Assembly: GCF_002015075.1 (NCBI RefSeq) | Contig: NZ_MUXZ01000004.1 | Span: forward strand, 155,066 to 219,065 | Reading direction: 5' to 3' | DNA from: Canicola haemoglobinophilus | GTDB taxonomy: Bacteria; Pseudomonadota; Gammaproteobacteria; Enterobacterales; Pasteurellaceae | DNA length: 64,000 nt | In this document: positions 17,261 through 25,636 of the stretch, one piece after another | Layout: every line of letters begins with the position of its first letter | How positions within the stretch are numbered: the stretch's first letter is position 1 | Translations under genes and position numbers: made by a program | Notes under the pieces: model-generated | What the model was told of the DNA's origin: nothing | The model's database searches: none | The model's input: the letters and a program-made list of their open reading frames with translations, nothing else

Positions 17261-17422
17261 CGCGATGTAGAGGGAAGTGCAGACTTCTTTGAATGGCTTA
17301 AAGTCCGTCAATTTTCTAATTTAATTCGTGATTATCGAGAAAGTGCGGAGATAATTAGACAAGATTTATTAGAAAAAGCGCTACAAGCCTTGCAAAACAG
17401 CTGGCTTGCAGACTTTTTCTAA
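17261..17422 (+). pseudogene. Orphan fragment of hemA (glutamyl-tRNA reductase C-terminal region)
   Basis: Frame 17261-17422 encodes 53 residues with no start codon or ribosome site. The stretch FEWLKVRQFSN-LIRDYRESAE-IIRQDLLEKALQAL matches, from memory, the E. coli HemA region [36 protein letters not shown], near the protein's C-terminus. The likeness stops at QN, where nine residues of unrelated sequence and a stop follow. It is in a different frame from gloB, so it is not a fusion. It appears to be a leftover from a rearrangement or partial duplication. Confidence 0.75.
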
Positions 17423-17448
17423 AGTAGTTAAATTTTAAAAATCGGACT

Positions 17449-18843
17449 TTATTTAAGTTTTTCCAATTTAGCTAACAAAACATGAGCTGGCAGTTGTTGA
17501 ATTTTGCGCATGCGCCAAAGTAATAAAGTAGCTGCAATGGTTAAACTCACGACAAAAGATACCCAAAATCCAGCGGCGCCAATACTCTCAATAATCCAAT
17601 CTGTTCTTGATAATGAATAACCTAGCGGCATACCTACACCCCAATAGCAAAATACGGTGATGTATGAAATCGCCTGAGTATCTTTGTATCCTCTTAGTGC
17701 GCCACCGGAAACCACTTGAATTGTGTCGGAAAATTGATAAAGTGCGGCAATAATTAGCAGACTACTTGCTAAGGCAATTACGTCTTTATCTTTGACAAAG
17801 ATAGCGGCTATTTCGTAGCGGAAGAAAAAGGTAATAAGTGCGGTAACGCAAGCAATAGATAAGCCGACCCCAAGGGCAGAGTAGGATACGAGTTTTGCTT
17901 TATCCACAGCGCCTTCGCCTAAACGTTGTCCCACGAGAATAGTTGCTGCCATGCCTAAAGACATTGGTAACATAAACACAAAAGAACTGGTGTTTAGTGC
18001 AATTTGGTGGCTTGCCACCACTTGAGTTCCAAGCGGAGATAGCAACAATGAGGCAAGGGCAAATAGTGCCACTTCACAACAAATTGCCACAGCAATGGGA
18101 AAACCTAAACGTAACAATTTTACTAATGTTTTGCCATTAGGCATTTCGATAATTTGTTCAAAGACTTTTAAGTCACGTTGATTTCTGGCTTTTTTACTAT
18201 AACCGATCATCATTAAACACATTGCCCAATTCACAATAGATGTGGCAATTCCACAGCCTACTGCACCAAAAGCAGGTATGCCTAATTTGCCGTAAATAAA
18301 AATATAATTTAGCGGAATATTAAGGAGTAAACCAAGGAACGTAATTACCATTGCTGGCTTTGTTTTTGCAACGCCATCGCTTAAACAACGGAAGTTAATT
18401 AATAATAAATAGCCCGGTAATCCCCATAACATTGCGTGCAGGTAACCAATAGTGATGTTGGCGAGTTTTTCATCCATTTTCATATATTGGATTACCATGT
18501 CGCTGTTGTAGATTAATAAATCAAGAGGAATGCTACTGAAAAGAACAAGCCATAGTCCTTGACGTATTTGATGAGCAATGCGAGAACGTTGTCCCGAACC
18601 ATTTAAATAAGAGATGGTAGGAGGTAGCGCAAGTAATAAGCCATGTCCAAATAAAACTAAAGGGAGCCAAATTGATGCACCTACGGAAATTGCCGCCATA
18701 TCAGCCGCACTTACACGTCCAGCCATGATGGTATCCACGAGTCCCATGGAGTTTTGCGCAACTTGTGCCAATAAAATAGGAATAGCAATGGCAACTAACT
18801 TTTTTGCTTCCGCATGATATTGTTGAAAATGAGTTAATTTCAT
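17449..18843 (-). CDS. MATE-family multidrug efflux pump (NorM/HmrM type)
   Basis: A 464-residue inner membrane protein with about 12 hydrophobic segments. It would export cationic drugs in exchange for Na+ or H+. PILLAQVAQNSMGLVDTIMAG in pieces from residue 19 is the typical first-helix motif of NorM-type pumps, and the acidic residue near 36 (VDTIMAG) fits the cation-site helix. Length matches H. influenzae HmrM. The gene is divergent from ribE with 56 bases between the starts, and downstream it faces the hemA fragment. Confidence 0.9.
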   Translation of the reverse strand: MKLTHFQQYHAEAKKLVAIAIPILLAQVAQNSMGLVDTIMAGRVSAADMAAISVGASIWLPLVLFGHGLLLALPPTISYLNGSGQRSRIAHQIRQGLWLVLFSSIPLDLLIYNSDMVIQYMKMDEKLANITIGYLHAMLWGLPGYLLLINFRCLSDGVAKTKPAMVITFLGLLLNIPLNYIFIYGKLGIPAFGAVGCGIATSIVNWAMCLMMIGYSKKARNQRDLKVFEQIIEMPNGKTLVKLLRLGFPIAVAICCEVALFALASLLLSPLGTQVVASHQIALNTSSFVFMLPMSLGMAATILVGQRLGEGAVDKAKLVSYSALGVGLSIACVTALITFFFRYEIAAIFVKDKDVIALASSLLIIAALYQFSDTIQVVSGGALRGYKDTQAISYITVFCYWGVGMPLGYSLSRTDWIIESIGAAGFWVSFVVSLTIAATLLLWRMRKIQQLPAHVLLAKLEKLK

Positions 18844-18899
18844 AAAAAAAACGAGTCTGATATAATGTTGACAATTTTTTATCTAGAGAGAACTTTTAT

Positions 18900-19508
18900 A
18901 TGTTTACAGGAATTGTTCAAGGAACAGCGCAAATTCAGTCTATTGTTGAGAAAGCTAATTTTAGAACACAGATAGTGAAAATGCCACAGGATTTACTGGC
19001 GAATTTAGAAATTGGTGCATCAGTAGCAAATAATGGCGTATGTTTAACGGTCACTGAAATCAATGGTGATTTGATTAGTTTTGATTTAATGACAGAAACG
19101 TTGCGCATTACCAATCTTGGTAATTTAGCTGAAGGGGATTTTGTCAATATTGAGCGTGCAATGAAAATGGGTGATGAAATTGGTGGCCATGTTTTATCTG
19201 GCCATGTTTATTGTACTGCCGAAGTTAAAGAGCGTATTCAAACAGAAAATAACTTACAAATTTGGTTTGAGATGCCTGAAGCTGAATTAATGAAATATGT
19301 GTTGACCAAAGGTTTTATCGCTATTGAAGGTATTAGTCTGACGATTGGAGAAGTAAAAGGTCAGCAATTCTGCGTTAATTTAATTCCTGAAACAATTGAC
19401 CGCACTTTAATTGCAAAACGTGCTATTGGGGATTTGGTCAATATTGAAATTGATCCGCAAACGCAGGCAATTGTGGATACAGTGGAGCGCTATTTAGCCA
19501 ATAGATAA
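18900..19508 (+). CDS. ribE: Riboflavin synthase alpha subunit
   Basis: A 202-residue enzyme that converts two molecules of 6,7-dimethyl-8-ribityllumazine into riboflavin and a pyrimidine. It has the two lumazine-binding barrels: the N-terminal MFTGIVQGTA and the internal repeat around residues 97-190, with GVCLTV near 47 and GISLTIG near 146. Its partner ribH is elsewhere in the window (43759). The gene is monocistronic and ends in a clear hairpin terminator. No FMN riboswitch can fit in the 56-base upstream gap. Confidence 0.96.
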   Translation: MFTGIVQGTAQIQSIVEKANFRTQIVKMPQDLLANLEIGASVANNGVCLTVTEINGDLISFDLMTETLRITNLGNLAEGDFVNIERAMKMGDEIGGHVLSGHVYCTAEVKERIQTENNLQIWFEMPEAELMKYVLTKGFIAIEGISLTIGEVKGQQFCVNLIPETIDRTLIAKRAIGDLVNIEIDPQTQAIVDTVERYLANR

Positions 19509-19529
19509 TCTTTCATTTTATTTAATTTT

Positions 19530-19556
19530 ATGGGGATCTTTTGATCCCCATACTTT
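19530..19556. terminator. Bidirectional terminator between ribE and rarA
   Basis: ATGGGGATC (19530-19538) pairs with GATCCCCAT (19543-19551) around a TTTT loop. A T-rich tail follows on the plus strand, and a run of A/T on the other side serves the minus strand. It sits between the convergent stops of ribE and rarA. Confidence 0.85.
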
Positions 19557-19557
19557 C

Positions 19558-20898
19558 TTATTTATAACGTTTTTGGCTACTTTGCTCATCAATTTTACGC
19601 AAGCGTTCCAATTTTTCCTTAATCTGAATTTCTAGCCCACGCTCTGTTGGAAAATAAAATTGAGTATCTTTTAGTTCCACAGGGAAATAATTTTCCCCAG
19701 CTGCATAAGCATTAGGTTCATCATGTGCATAGCGGTATTCTGCACCGTAGCCTAATTCTTTCATTAAATGAGTTGGTGCATTACGCAAATGTATCGGTAC
19801 ATCATAATCAGGCATTTCTTTTGCCAGTTTTTTCGCTTGATTAAAGGCAACATATACCGCATTACTTTTAGGGGCAACAGCTAAATAGACAATAGCTTGT
19901 GCAATAGCTCGTTCCCCCTCCGCAGCACCAACTCGAGTAAAGCAATCCCATGCCGCAATTGCTACTTGCATTGCTCTTGGGTCTGCATTGCCTACATCTT
20001 CAGAGGCGATAGCTAATAAACGTCGGGCTACATAGAGAGGATCGCCACCTGCTGTAATAATTCTAGCGTACCAATATAAAGCCGCATCAGGCGCAGAACC
20101 TCGAATGGATTTATGCAGGGCGGAAATGAAATCATAAAATCTATCGCCTTGTTTGTCGAAACGAGCTTGCCGCTCGCCTAATATTTCAGTTAATAGGCGA
20201 TGATCAATCATTTTTCCTTGTTCAGTTTCTTCCGCCATATCAACCATAAGCTCCAAGCAATTTAAGGCTAAACGTGCATCGCCATTGACATATTCTGCTA
20301 AGTTTTCCAATACATTCTCAGCAAAAACTAACCGCTCTTTTCCTAGTCCTTGTTCTTTATTTTGGCTGGCATTTTGTAACAATGTCACAATATCAGCTTT
20401 GCTGAGAGGCTTTAAAATATAAACTCGGGCGCGAGAGAGCAATGCACTATTGAGTTCAAAAGAAGGGTTTTCTGTAGTCGCACCAATGAAAATGATTGTG
20501 CCGTCTTCAATATGAGGTAGGAAAGCATCTTGTTGGCTTTTATTAAAGCGATGAACTTCATCAACAAATAAAATAGTTTGTTGACCAGTTAAGCGATTTT
20601 GTTTTGCTCGTTCAATGCTTTCACGAATTTCTTTTATGCCACTCGTCACTGCCGAAATCCGCTCAACTTGCGCATTAATGTGTTGGGCAATAATTTCTGC
20701 TAGCGTTGTTTTACCTGTTCCTGAAGGTCCCCAGAAAATCATGGAGTGAATGTGCCCATTTTCAATGGACTTACGCAAAGGTTTTCCTGTGCCAATTAAG
20801 TGTTCTTGACCACAGTATTGATCCAAGGTTTGTGGGCGAACTCTTGCTGCTAAAGGTTGAAATGTTGAGGGAGAGAAATCAAGTGAAAAATTGGACAT
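19558..20898 (-). CDS. rarA: RarA/MgsA, replication-associated recombination ATPase
   Basis: A clamp-loader-like AAA+ ATPase that acts at stalled replication forks. Walker A GPSGTGKTT lies near residue 56, Walker B FVDEVHRFN near 109, and ATTENPSFE near 137. The chosen start, ATG 20898 (MSNFSLDF...), gives 446 residues, the usual length; an in-frame upstream ATG at 20946 would add 16 residues that have no family support. It lies downstream of lolA on the same strand, as in E. coli lolA-rarA. Confidence 0.95.
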   Translation of the reverse strand: MSNFSLDFSPSTFQPLAARVRPQTLDQYCGQEHLIGTGKPLRKSIENGHIHSMIFWGPSGTGKTTLAEIIAQHINAQVERISAVTSGIKEIRESIERAKQNRLTGQQTILFVDEVHRFNKSQQDAFLPHIEDGTIIFIGATTENPSFELNSALLSRARVYILKPLSKADIVTLLQNASQNKEQGLGKERLVFAENVLENLAEYVNGDARLALNCLELMVDMAEETEQGKMIDHRLLTEILGERQARFDKQGDRFYDFISALHKSIRGSAPDAALYWYARIITAGGDPLYVARRLLAIASEDVGNADPRAMQVAIAAWDCFTRVGAAEGERAIAQAIVYLAVAPKSNAVYVAFNQAKKLAKEMPDYDVPIHLRNAPTHLMKELGYGAEYRYAHDEPNAYAAGENYFPVELKDTQFYFPTERGLEIQIKEKLERLRKIDEQSSQKRYK

Positions 20899-20963
20899 AT
20901 AAAACCCCATAGGAACAGCTAAAAAATGGACGCTTATTGCGCCCAATTCTCTAATTTAATTCA

Positions 20964-21578
20964 TTATTTTTTACGTTGATCGTCTAGTTCAGCACCTTTA
21001 GGCAAGGTGAATTTAAAGACGTTATCATTTAAAGATTGATTCGTAATATTGCGTAAAATATACAGATTACTTTGTCCATCTTTTTCTACTGTACTAAAGT
21101 TCTTTAATACACCATCACTTTCGATACGGATATTAAATTGTTTAATAGCGCTCTTTTGCGCTTTTGGCTTGAGGATAAAAGTATCTGCTTTTTGTTCTAC
21201 AATATATTGTTGCCAATGGCTTGGATCATTGCTGGTGAGCAAGACGAAAGGTGTGTCACTTAAGGCATCCTTTACCCAATTAGCCGTAGCTTGTTCAACA
21301 AAAGGATCATAGAACCATAGGGTTTTACCATCTGCAATAATTTGACTTTCTTGTGGTGTTTGGTTGTCCATACGAAATAAATTTGGGCGCTTGAGCTGTA
21401 TTTTCCCACTACCTTGTTGGATCTCTTTCCCCTTGGCATCGCTCACTTGTTGTTTATAGTCCGCACTTAAAACATCAATTTTGTTCAAGCGGATTTGTAG
21501 TTCATTAACCGCATCAGCCCAAGTTATATTACTGATACCTGCCAATAAAAGTGCGGTTAATTTTAGATATTTTTTCAT
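20964..21578 (-). CDS. lolA: LolA, periplasmic lipoprotein carrier
   Basis: A 204-residue periplasmic chaperone that carries lipoproteins from LolCDE to LolB at the outer membrane. A signal peptide covers about residues 1-21 (ending TWA-D). The mature part shows the LolA fold features SADYKQQVSDAKGKEIQQGSG in pieces from residue 38, FRMDNQTP near 69 and LWFYDPF near 88. It is followed by rarA 65 bases downstream. Confidence 0.95.
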   Translation of the reverse strand: MKKYLKLTALLLAGISNITWADAVNELQIRLNKIDVLSADYKQQVSDAKGKEIQQGSGKIQLKRPNLFRMDNQTPQESQIIADGKTLWFYDPFVEQATANWVKDALSDTPFVLLTSNDPSHWQQYIVEQKADTFILKPKAQKSAIKQFNIRIESDGVLKNFSTVEKDGQSNLYILRNITNQSLNDNVFKFTLPKGAELDDQRKK

Positions 21579-21783
21579 TATGTTTCCTTTTCAAGTTTAG
21601 CTAAATGGGTTTTACACAACCCAATCACAGAAATGCCGCATAACATATCACAAAAACGAAGTATTAATGTTAAAAATTAAAGAATATTTTATTTGCTGTT
21701 TGATACTGTGATCCAGTGCAAAGAAAAATTTTTTCTAATGGTTATAATACAGGATTGTTATTTATTTTTAAGGAGTATTTTTT

Positions 21784-22194
21784 ATGCAAAATTGGACACC
21801 TGAGATGTGGCAAAGTGGATTGATTGGTTTATGTGTGGGCGTGGTTATTGGTTATTTATTGTTACGCTTGACTAAAGGTTCAGTGAAAAAACAAATTAAA
21901 ACGGAAGCGGAGTTAGAGCAGGTTAAAACTCAACTTAATAATCAAAAACAACAATTAGAACAACACTTTGCGGAAAGTGCGGAATTATTAAAAAATATTG
22001 CACAAGATTATCAAAAACTTTATGTGCATTTAGCTAATTCATCAACCGCATTATTGCCTGAATTAGCACAAAAAGAATTATTTACACCTAATTTACTCGC
22101 AGCTGAAACTGTTTCCACACCTGTAAACAGCGAAGATGGTCAACCAAGAGATTATTCTGAAGGTTCATCAGGTATTCTGAAAGCAGAAAAATAA
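21784..22194 (+). CDS. zapG: ZapG/YhcB, DUF1043 membrane-anchored coiled-coil protein
   Basis: A 136-residue inner membrane protein with one N-terminal membrane helix at about residues 10-28, a coiled coil at about 35-75 rich in Glu, Gln and Lys, and a disordered tail. Its E. coli homologue YhcB helps couple envelope growth and division. It lies just upstream of a DegQ-type protease, the same neighbourhood as yhcB-degQ in E. coli. A TATAAT box at 21743-21748 fits a promoter. AAGGAG precedes the ATG. Confidence 0.88.
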   Translation: MQNWTPEMWQSGLIGLCVGVVIGYLLLRLTKGSVKKQIKTEAELEQVKTQLNNQKQQLEQHFAESAELLKNIAQDYQKLYVHLANSSTALLPELAQKELFTPNLLAAETVSTPVNSEDGQPRDYSEGSSGILKAEK

Positions 22195-22200
22195 ATCCAA

Positions 22201-22228
22201 ATAGGCACGTAAAAGTGCCTATTTTTCT
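22201..22228 (+). terminator. Terminator after zapG
   Basis: ATAGGCAC (22201-22208) pairs with GTGCCTAT (22215-22222) around a 6-base loop and is followed by TTTTCT. It separates zapG from the protease gene. Confidence 0.85.
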
Positions 22229-22323
22229 ACCATTTCTTTATTCCCTCTCATATTTCTAAAACTTTTTTTGATTTTTTCTGTCTTAAACCAGCAATATTTA
22301 TTTTGATTTAAATGGAGAAAAAA

Positions 22324-23715
22324 GTGAAAAAATCTAACTTTGTTTTAACTGGTATTGCTTTAGGATTGAGTGTTCTCACTACATCAATTAATGTTCAAGC
22401 AAGTTTGCCGATGACTGTTGATGGGCAACCTCTTCCAAGTTTAGCTCCAATGTTACAAAAAGTTTTACCAGCAGTAGTTTCTATTGCGGTGGAAGGAAAG
22501 CAAAAAAGTACCTCTTCTTTCAATAATGAAATCCCAGAAGAATTCCGTCGTTTCTTTGGGGATAGTTTTGGTGGTTTTGAAGGATTTGGTAGTCGTTCAC
22601 CTCGTAATTTCCGTGGCATCGGTTCTGGAGTGATTATTGATGCTGAGAAAGGTTATGCATTAACGAATAATCACGTGATTGATCAAGCGGATAAAATTAC
22701 CGTTAAATTAGAAGATGGGCGTGAATTTAAAGCAAAAGTTGTTGGCAAAGATGAAATGTCAGATATTGCTTTGATCCAGCTAGAAAATCCGAAAAATCTG
22801 ACCGCAGTTAAGATGGCAGACTCTGATAAATTGAGAGTAGGGGATTTTACCGTAGCAATTGGTAATCCTTTTGGCTTGGGACAAACAGCAACTTCAGGGA
22901 TTGTTTCTGCCTTAGGACGTTCAACAGGATCTGATAGTAGTTCTTATGAAAACTACATTCAAACGGATGCCGCAGTAAATAGAGGTAATTCTGGTGGGCC
23001 ATTAGTGAATTTAAATGGCGAACTGATTGGAATTAACACCGCTATTATTTCACCAAGTGGTGGAAACGCAGGAATTGCATTTGCTATTCCAAGTAATATG
23101 GCGAATAGCTTAGTGAAACAAATTATTGAATTTGGCGAAGTGCGCCGAGGATTACTTGGTATTAAAGGTGGAGAACTCAATGCTGATTTGGCAAAAGCCT
23201 TTAATGTTGATGTACAACAAGGGGCATTTGTTAGCGAAGTATTACCTAACTCAGCAGCAGAAAAAGCTGGTATTCAGGCTGGCGATGTGATTACTGCGAT
23301 TAATGGCCAAAAACTTGCAAGTTTCGCAGAACTACGCGCTAAAATTGCGACAACTGGTGCGGGCAAAGAAATCAAATTAACCTACTTGCGTGATGGCAAA
23401 TCGAAAGAGGCGAAAGTAACATTGCAATCTGATGATGAATCAACAGCTTCAGCGGTGGGAAATATTTCTGTATTAGAAGGTGCAGAGTTAAGTAATTACA
23501 ATCAAAAGGGTACGAAAGGTGTTGAGATTACAGACATTAAATCAAGATCTTTAGCTGCTCAATATGGTTTAGAAAAAGGGGATATTATTATTGGCGTTAA
23601 TCGTCATAAAGTAGAGAACTTGTCTGAGTTGCGTAAAATTTTAGGTAAAAAACCTTCTGCTATTGCATTGAATATTGTGCGTGATAACAGTCGTTTTTAT
23701 TTATTAATTCAATAA
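22324..23715 (+). CDS. DegQ/HtrA-type periplasmic serine protease
   Basis: A 463-residue periplasmic protease and chaperone for misfolded envelope proteins. A signal peptide spans about residues 1-26 (ending VQA-S). The trypsin-like domain shows the triad His in NNHV, Asp in MSDIALIQ and Ser in NRGNSGGPL; two PDZ domains follow. I place the start at GTG 22324, because GGAG at 22314-22317 is ideally spaced for it and the result begins KKSNFVL like a signal peptide. An in-frame ATG at 22312 lacks a ribosome site. It corresponds to the H. influenzae protein usually named HtrA or DegP/DegQ. Confidence 0.92.
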   Translation: MKKSNFVLTGIALGLSVLTTSINVQASLPMTVDGQPLPSLAPMLQKVLPAVVSIAVEGKQKSTSSFNNEIPEEFRRFFGDSFGGFEGFGSRSPRNFRGIGSGVIIDAEKGYALTNNHVIDQADKITVKLEDGREFKAKVVGKDEMSDIALIQLENPKNLTAVKMADSDKLRVGDFTVAIGNPFGLGQTATSGIVSALGRSTGSDSSSYENYIQTDAAVNRGNSGGPLVNLNGELIGINTAIISPSGGNAGIAFAIPSNMANSLVKQIIEFGEVRRGLLGIKGGELNADLAKAFNVDVQQGAFVSEVLPNSAAEKAGIQAGDVITAINGQKLASFAELRAKIATTGAGKEIKLTYLRDGKSKEAKVTLQSDDESTASAVGNISVLEGAELSNYNQKGTKGVEITDIKSRSLAAQYGLEKGDIIIGVNRHKVENLSELRKILGKKPSAIALNIVRDNSRFYLLIQ

Positions 23716-23755
23716 CTCTATCAAGAAAGTCAATTTTTTAAGTAAATTACAAGAG

Positions 23756-23810
23756 AATCTGCGTTTTAACGGTGGGCATTATAGCTTACTGATTAAAGCG
23801 CAGATTTTTT
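23756..23810. terminator. Bidirectional terminator between the protease and phosphatase genes
   Basis: AATCTGCGTTTTAA (23756-23769) pairs with TTAAAGCGCAGATT (23793-23806), a 14-base stem with one G-T pair. T-runs follow on the plus strand, and the A-rich flank serves the minus strand. The loop is 23 bases. It lies between convergent genes. Confidence 0.75.
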
Positions 23811-23812
23811 AT

Positions 23813-24289
23813 TTAAATATGATGTTCTTGTCTAATTCTTTTGAGCAAGGCATCGCAACATTTATCGAGCAATTGATAGGTTTGTTGAAAATCGCCTGTG
23901 TACCAAGGATCTGGAATATGATCATAATCCAAGTCATCGCACAGTGTTGTTATTTGAAATAATTTGTGCGGTGCTTTTGTAAAGAATTTTTCTAGGTCAT
24001 GTAAATTGTTATTATCCATAGCGATCAGATAATCAAACTGTTGCCAGTCATTTTTATGAATTTTCCGACTGATAAATCCTGTATTGTCAATGTTGTATTT
24101 GCGGAGCATTTTCGCAGTACCTTGATGCATATCTTCACCATCATGCCAACCAGAAGTCCCAGCACTATCAGTAAAAATTTGATTATCTAAATGCGCTAAG
24201 CGAATTTTTTCACGCATAATATATTCAGCCATTGGGGAACGGCAGATATTACCCAGACAGACAAATAAAATATTAATTTGTGGTTTCAT
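23813..24289 (-). CDS. Low-molecular-weight protein-tyrosine phosphatase
   Basis: A 158-residue cytoplasmic phosphatase. The catalytic P-loop CLGNICRS lies at about residues 11-18, and the general-acid Asp is in IPDPWYTGDF near residue 127. The sequence resembles the stand-alone (YfkJ-like) branch more than capsule-linked Wzb/Etp proteins, and there are no polysaccharide genes beside it. It is divergent from a kinase-fold gene. Its substrate is unknown. Confidence 0.92.
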   Translation of the reverse strand: MKPQINILFVCLGNICRSPMAEYIMREKIRLAHLDNQIFTDSAGTSGWHDGEDMHQGTAKMLRKYNIDNTGFISRKIHKNDWQQFDYLIAMDNNNLHDLEKFFTKAPHKLFQITTLCDDLDYDHIPDPWYTGDFQQTYQLLDKCCDALLKRIRQEHHI

Positions 24290-24345
24290 ATTGCTCCTTT
24301 GTATCGTAGTTAATAAAAGTGCGGTAAATTTTTTGTGAGAAATGC

Positions 24346-24367
24346 GCTTAATTGTACATAATTAAGC
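24346..24367. promoter_or_regulatory. Inverted repeat between divergent phosphatase and kinase-fold genes
   Basis: GCTTAATT (24346-24353) and AATTAAGC (24360-24367) form an 8-base perfect inverted repeat around GTACAT. No T-run follows. Its position between two divergent genes suggests an operator, but no regulator is recognised. Confidence 0.35.
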
Positions 24368-24442
24368 TTGTATTGAGATAATTTTTTATTATTTTCAATC
24401 TATGGTAATATTCGCACCCCTTTATTTGAAACGTGACTAATT

Positions 24443-25162
24443 ATGTCTTTATCAAACTATGTTGAACAGTTGTTGCAAGAAAAAAGTGATGTTCGGATTT
24501 TCTCTTTTGAATATGAGGGAAAACGTTACTGGCTAAAGCAAACTGAAAAACTTTCTTTTATTTGGCGTTTGCTAAAATCAAACCCCGAAGAAACCTTAAA
24601 ACGAGAAATCACTCGTTTGCAGGAGCTCAATACAAAATCAGCACCTGTACCTAAGCTGATTTTATTTGGAGATAATTTTTTTGTTACTGAAAATATGGGA
24701 GTAAGTGCCAATCATTTGGTTGAAAATGAAAATTTATCTATAGAACGAAGAAATCAGGTCTTGTTAGATTGTGCAAAAGCTTTGACAGATTTACATAAAC
24801 AAAATATTGCTCATGGACGTCCAGCTTTGAGAGATATGATTTGGCAAGAGGGCAAAGTGGCATTTGTTGATTTTGAATGTATGTCAGCAAGCCGTGATAT
24901 AGGTTGGCATAAAGTGCGTGATGGATTAGTGTTTATTCATAGTTTAGGGCGTACTGCAGATATTTCAGATGAGCAAATTGCATTAACCATTTCTCATTAT
25001 CGTACACATTGTGAAACGGATACTTGGCAAAGAACTGTGGATTTTGTTTACAAGTGTCGTGCGCTATATTATATTCTTCGCCTTTTCAAGCCTATTGCAA
25101 AAATGGATTTAATTGCTATTTATCGCTTATTTGAGGCTGTTTTAAAAACAAAGGAAACATGA
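24443..25162 (+). CDS. Kinase-fold protein (lipopolysaccharide-kinase/RIO-like)
   Basis: A 239-residue protein resembling bacterial lipopolysaccharide kinases and RIO/Bud32 kinases. WLKQTE near residue 28 holds a candidate ATP-binding Lys, ETLKREITRLQEL near 49 supplies the helix-C Glu, HGRPALRDMIW near 118 is a catalytic-loop variant and FVDFE near 136 replaces DFG. The catalytic-loop Asp is in RD rather than HxD. It has no membrane segment. It is followed by a tiny lipoprotein gene overlapping its stop. Its phosphate acceptor is unknown. Confidence 0.7.
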   Translation: MSLSNYVEQLLQEKSDVRIFSFEYEGKRYWLKQTEKLSFIWRLLKSNPEETLKREITRLQELNTKSAPVPKLILFGDNFFVTENMGVSANHLVENENLSIERRNQVLLDCAKALTDLHKQNIAHGRPALRDMIWQEGKVAFVDFECMSASRDIGWHKVRDGLVFIHSLGRTADISDEQIALTISHYRTHCETDTWQRTVDFVYKCRALYYILRLFKPIAKMDLIAIYRLFEAVLKTKET

Positions 25163-25293
25163 TGAAAAAAATTTTTGCTATTTTGAGTATTATTTTACTA
25201 ACCGCTTGCTCTGTTGGTGCTGGTTTCAATGCTGGTGGAGGGAGTAGTGGTGTAGGCATCGGTGTTGGATTGGGTACAGGTATTCGATTTTAA
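25159..25293 (+). CDS. Small glycine-rich lipoprotein, 44 residues
   Basis: A short gene starting at ATG 25159 (or the second ATG at 25162), overlapping the stop of the kinase-fold gene. AGGAAAC lies just upstream. It encodes a lipoprotein signal peptide with lipobox LTAC at about residues 14-17, then a short Gly/Ser/Val-rich tail. After processing only about 28 residues would remain, anchored to a membrane. Its function is unknown, and similar tiny lipoproteins are often missed in annotation. Confidence 0.7.
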   Translation: MMKKIFAILSIILLTACSVGAGFNAGGGSSGVGIGVGLGTGIRF

Positions 25294-25387
25294 TTAACTT
25301 GCTTATAACATCAGCAACCAACAATAAATTAAGAATTTTGGCTTGCTATTTTTTTTATGCTGTATATAATATGGCGCATATCTCGGA

Positions 25388-25464
<77 letters not shown>

Positions 25465-25488
25465 CTTTACATAGGTGTTTTTGTAAAG

Positions 25489-25517
25489 AACCCCACAATG
25501 AATTTTGGGGTTTTTTT
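25489..25517 (+). terminator. Terminator/attenuator after tRNA-fMet
   Basis: AACCCCA (25489-25495) pairs with TGGGGTT (25506-25512) around a 10-base loop, followed by more T residues. It lies between the tRNA and rimP and may let only part of transcription pass into the operon. Confidence 0.8.
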
Positions 25518-25545
25518 GTGCGAGTAAACTTGAGATTTAGTAAAC

Positions 25546-25565
25546 GGGCTGATAGCCCTTTTTTT
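25546..25565 (+). terminator. Second leader terminator before rimP
   Basis: GGGCT (25546-25550) pairs with AGCCC (25554-25558) around GAT, followed by seven T residues. With the hairpin 30 bases upstream it forms a tandem terminator in the leader of the rimP-nusA-infB operon. Confidence 0.75.
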
Positions 25566-25636
25566 ACATCTGTGTATTATGAAATGTAGAAAAAATGCTC
25601 AAATTTATCTTGCTAATCATTTTATAGGAGAAAATA

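Noticed and set aside
20899..20946. Longer N-terminus for RarA
   Set aside because: The extra 16 residues have no family counterpart, and the start at 20898 gives the usual 446 residues.
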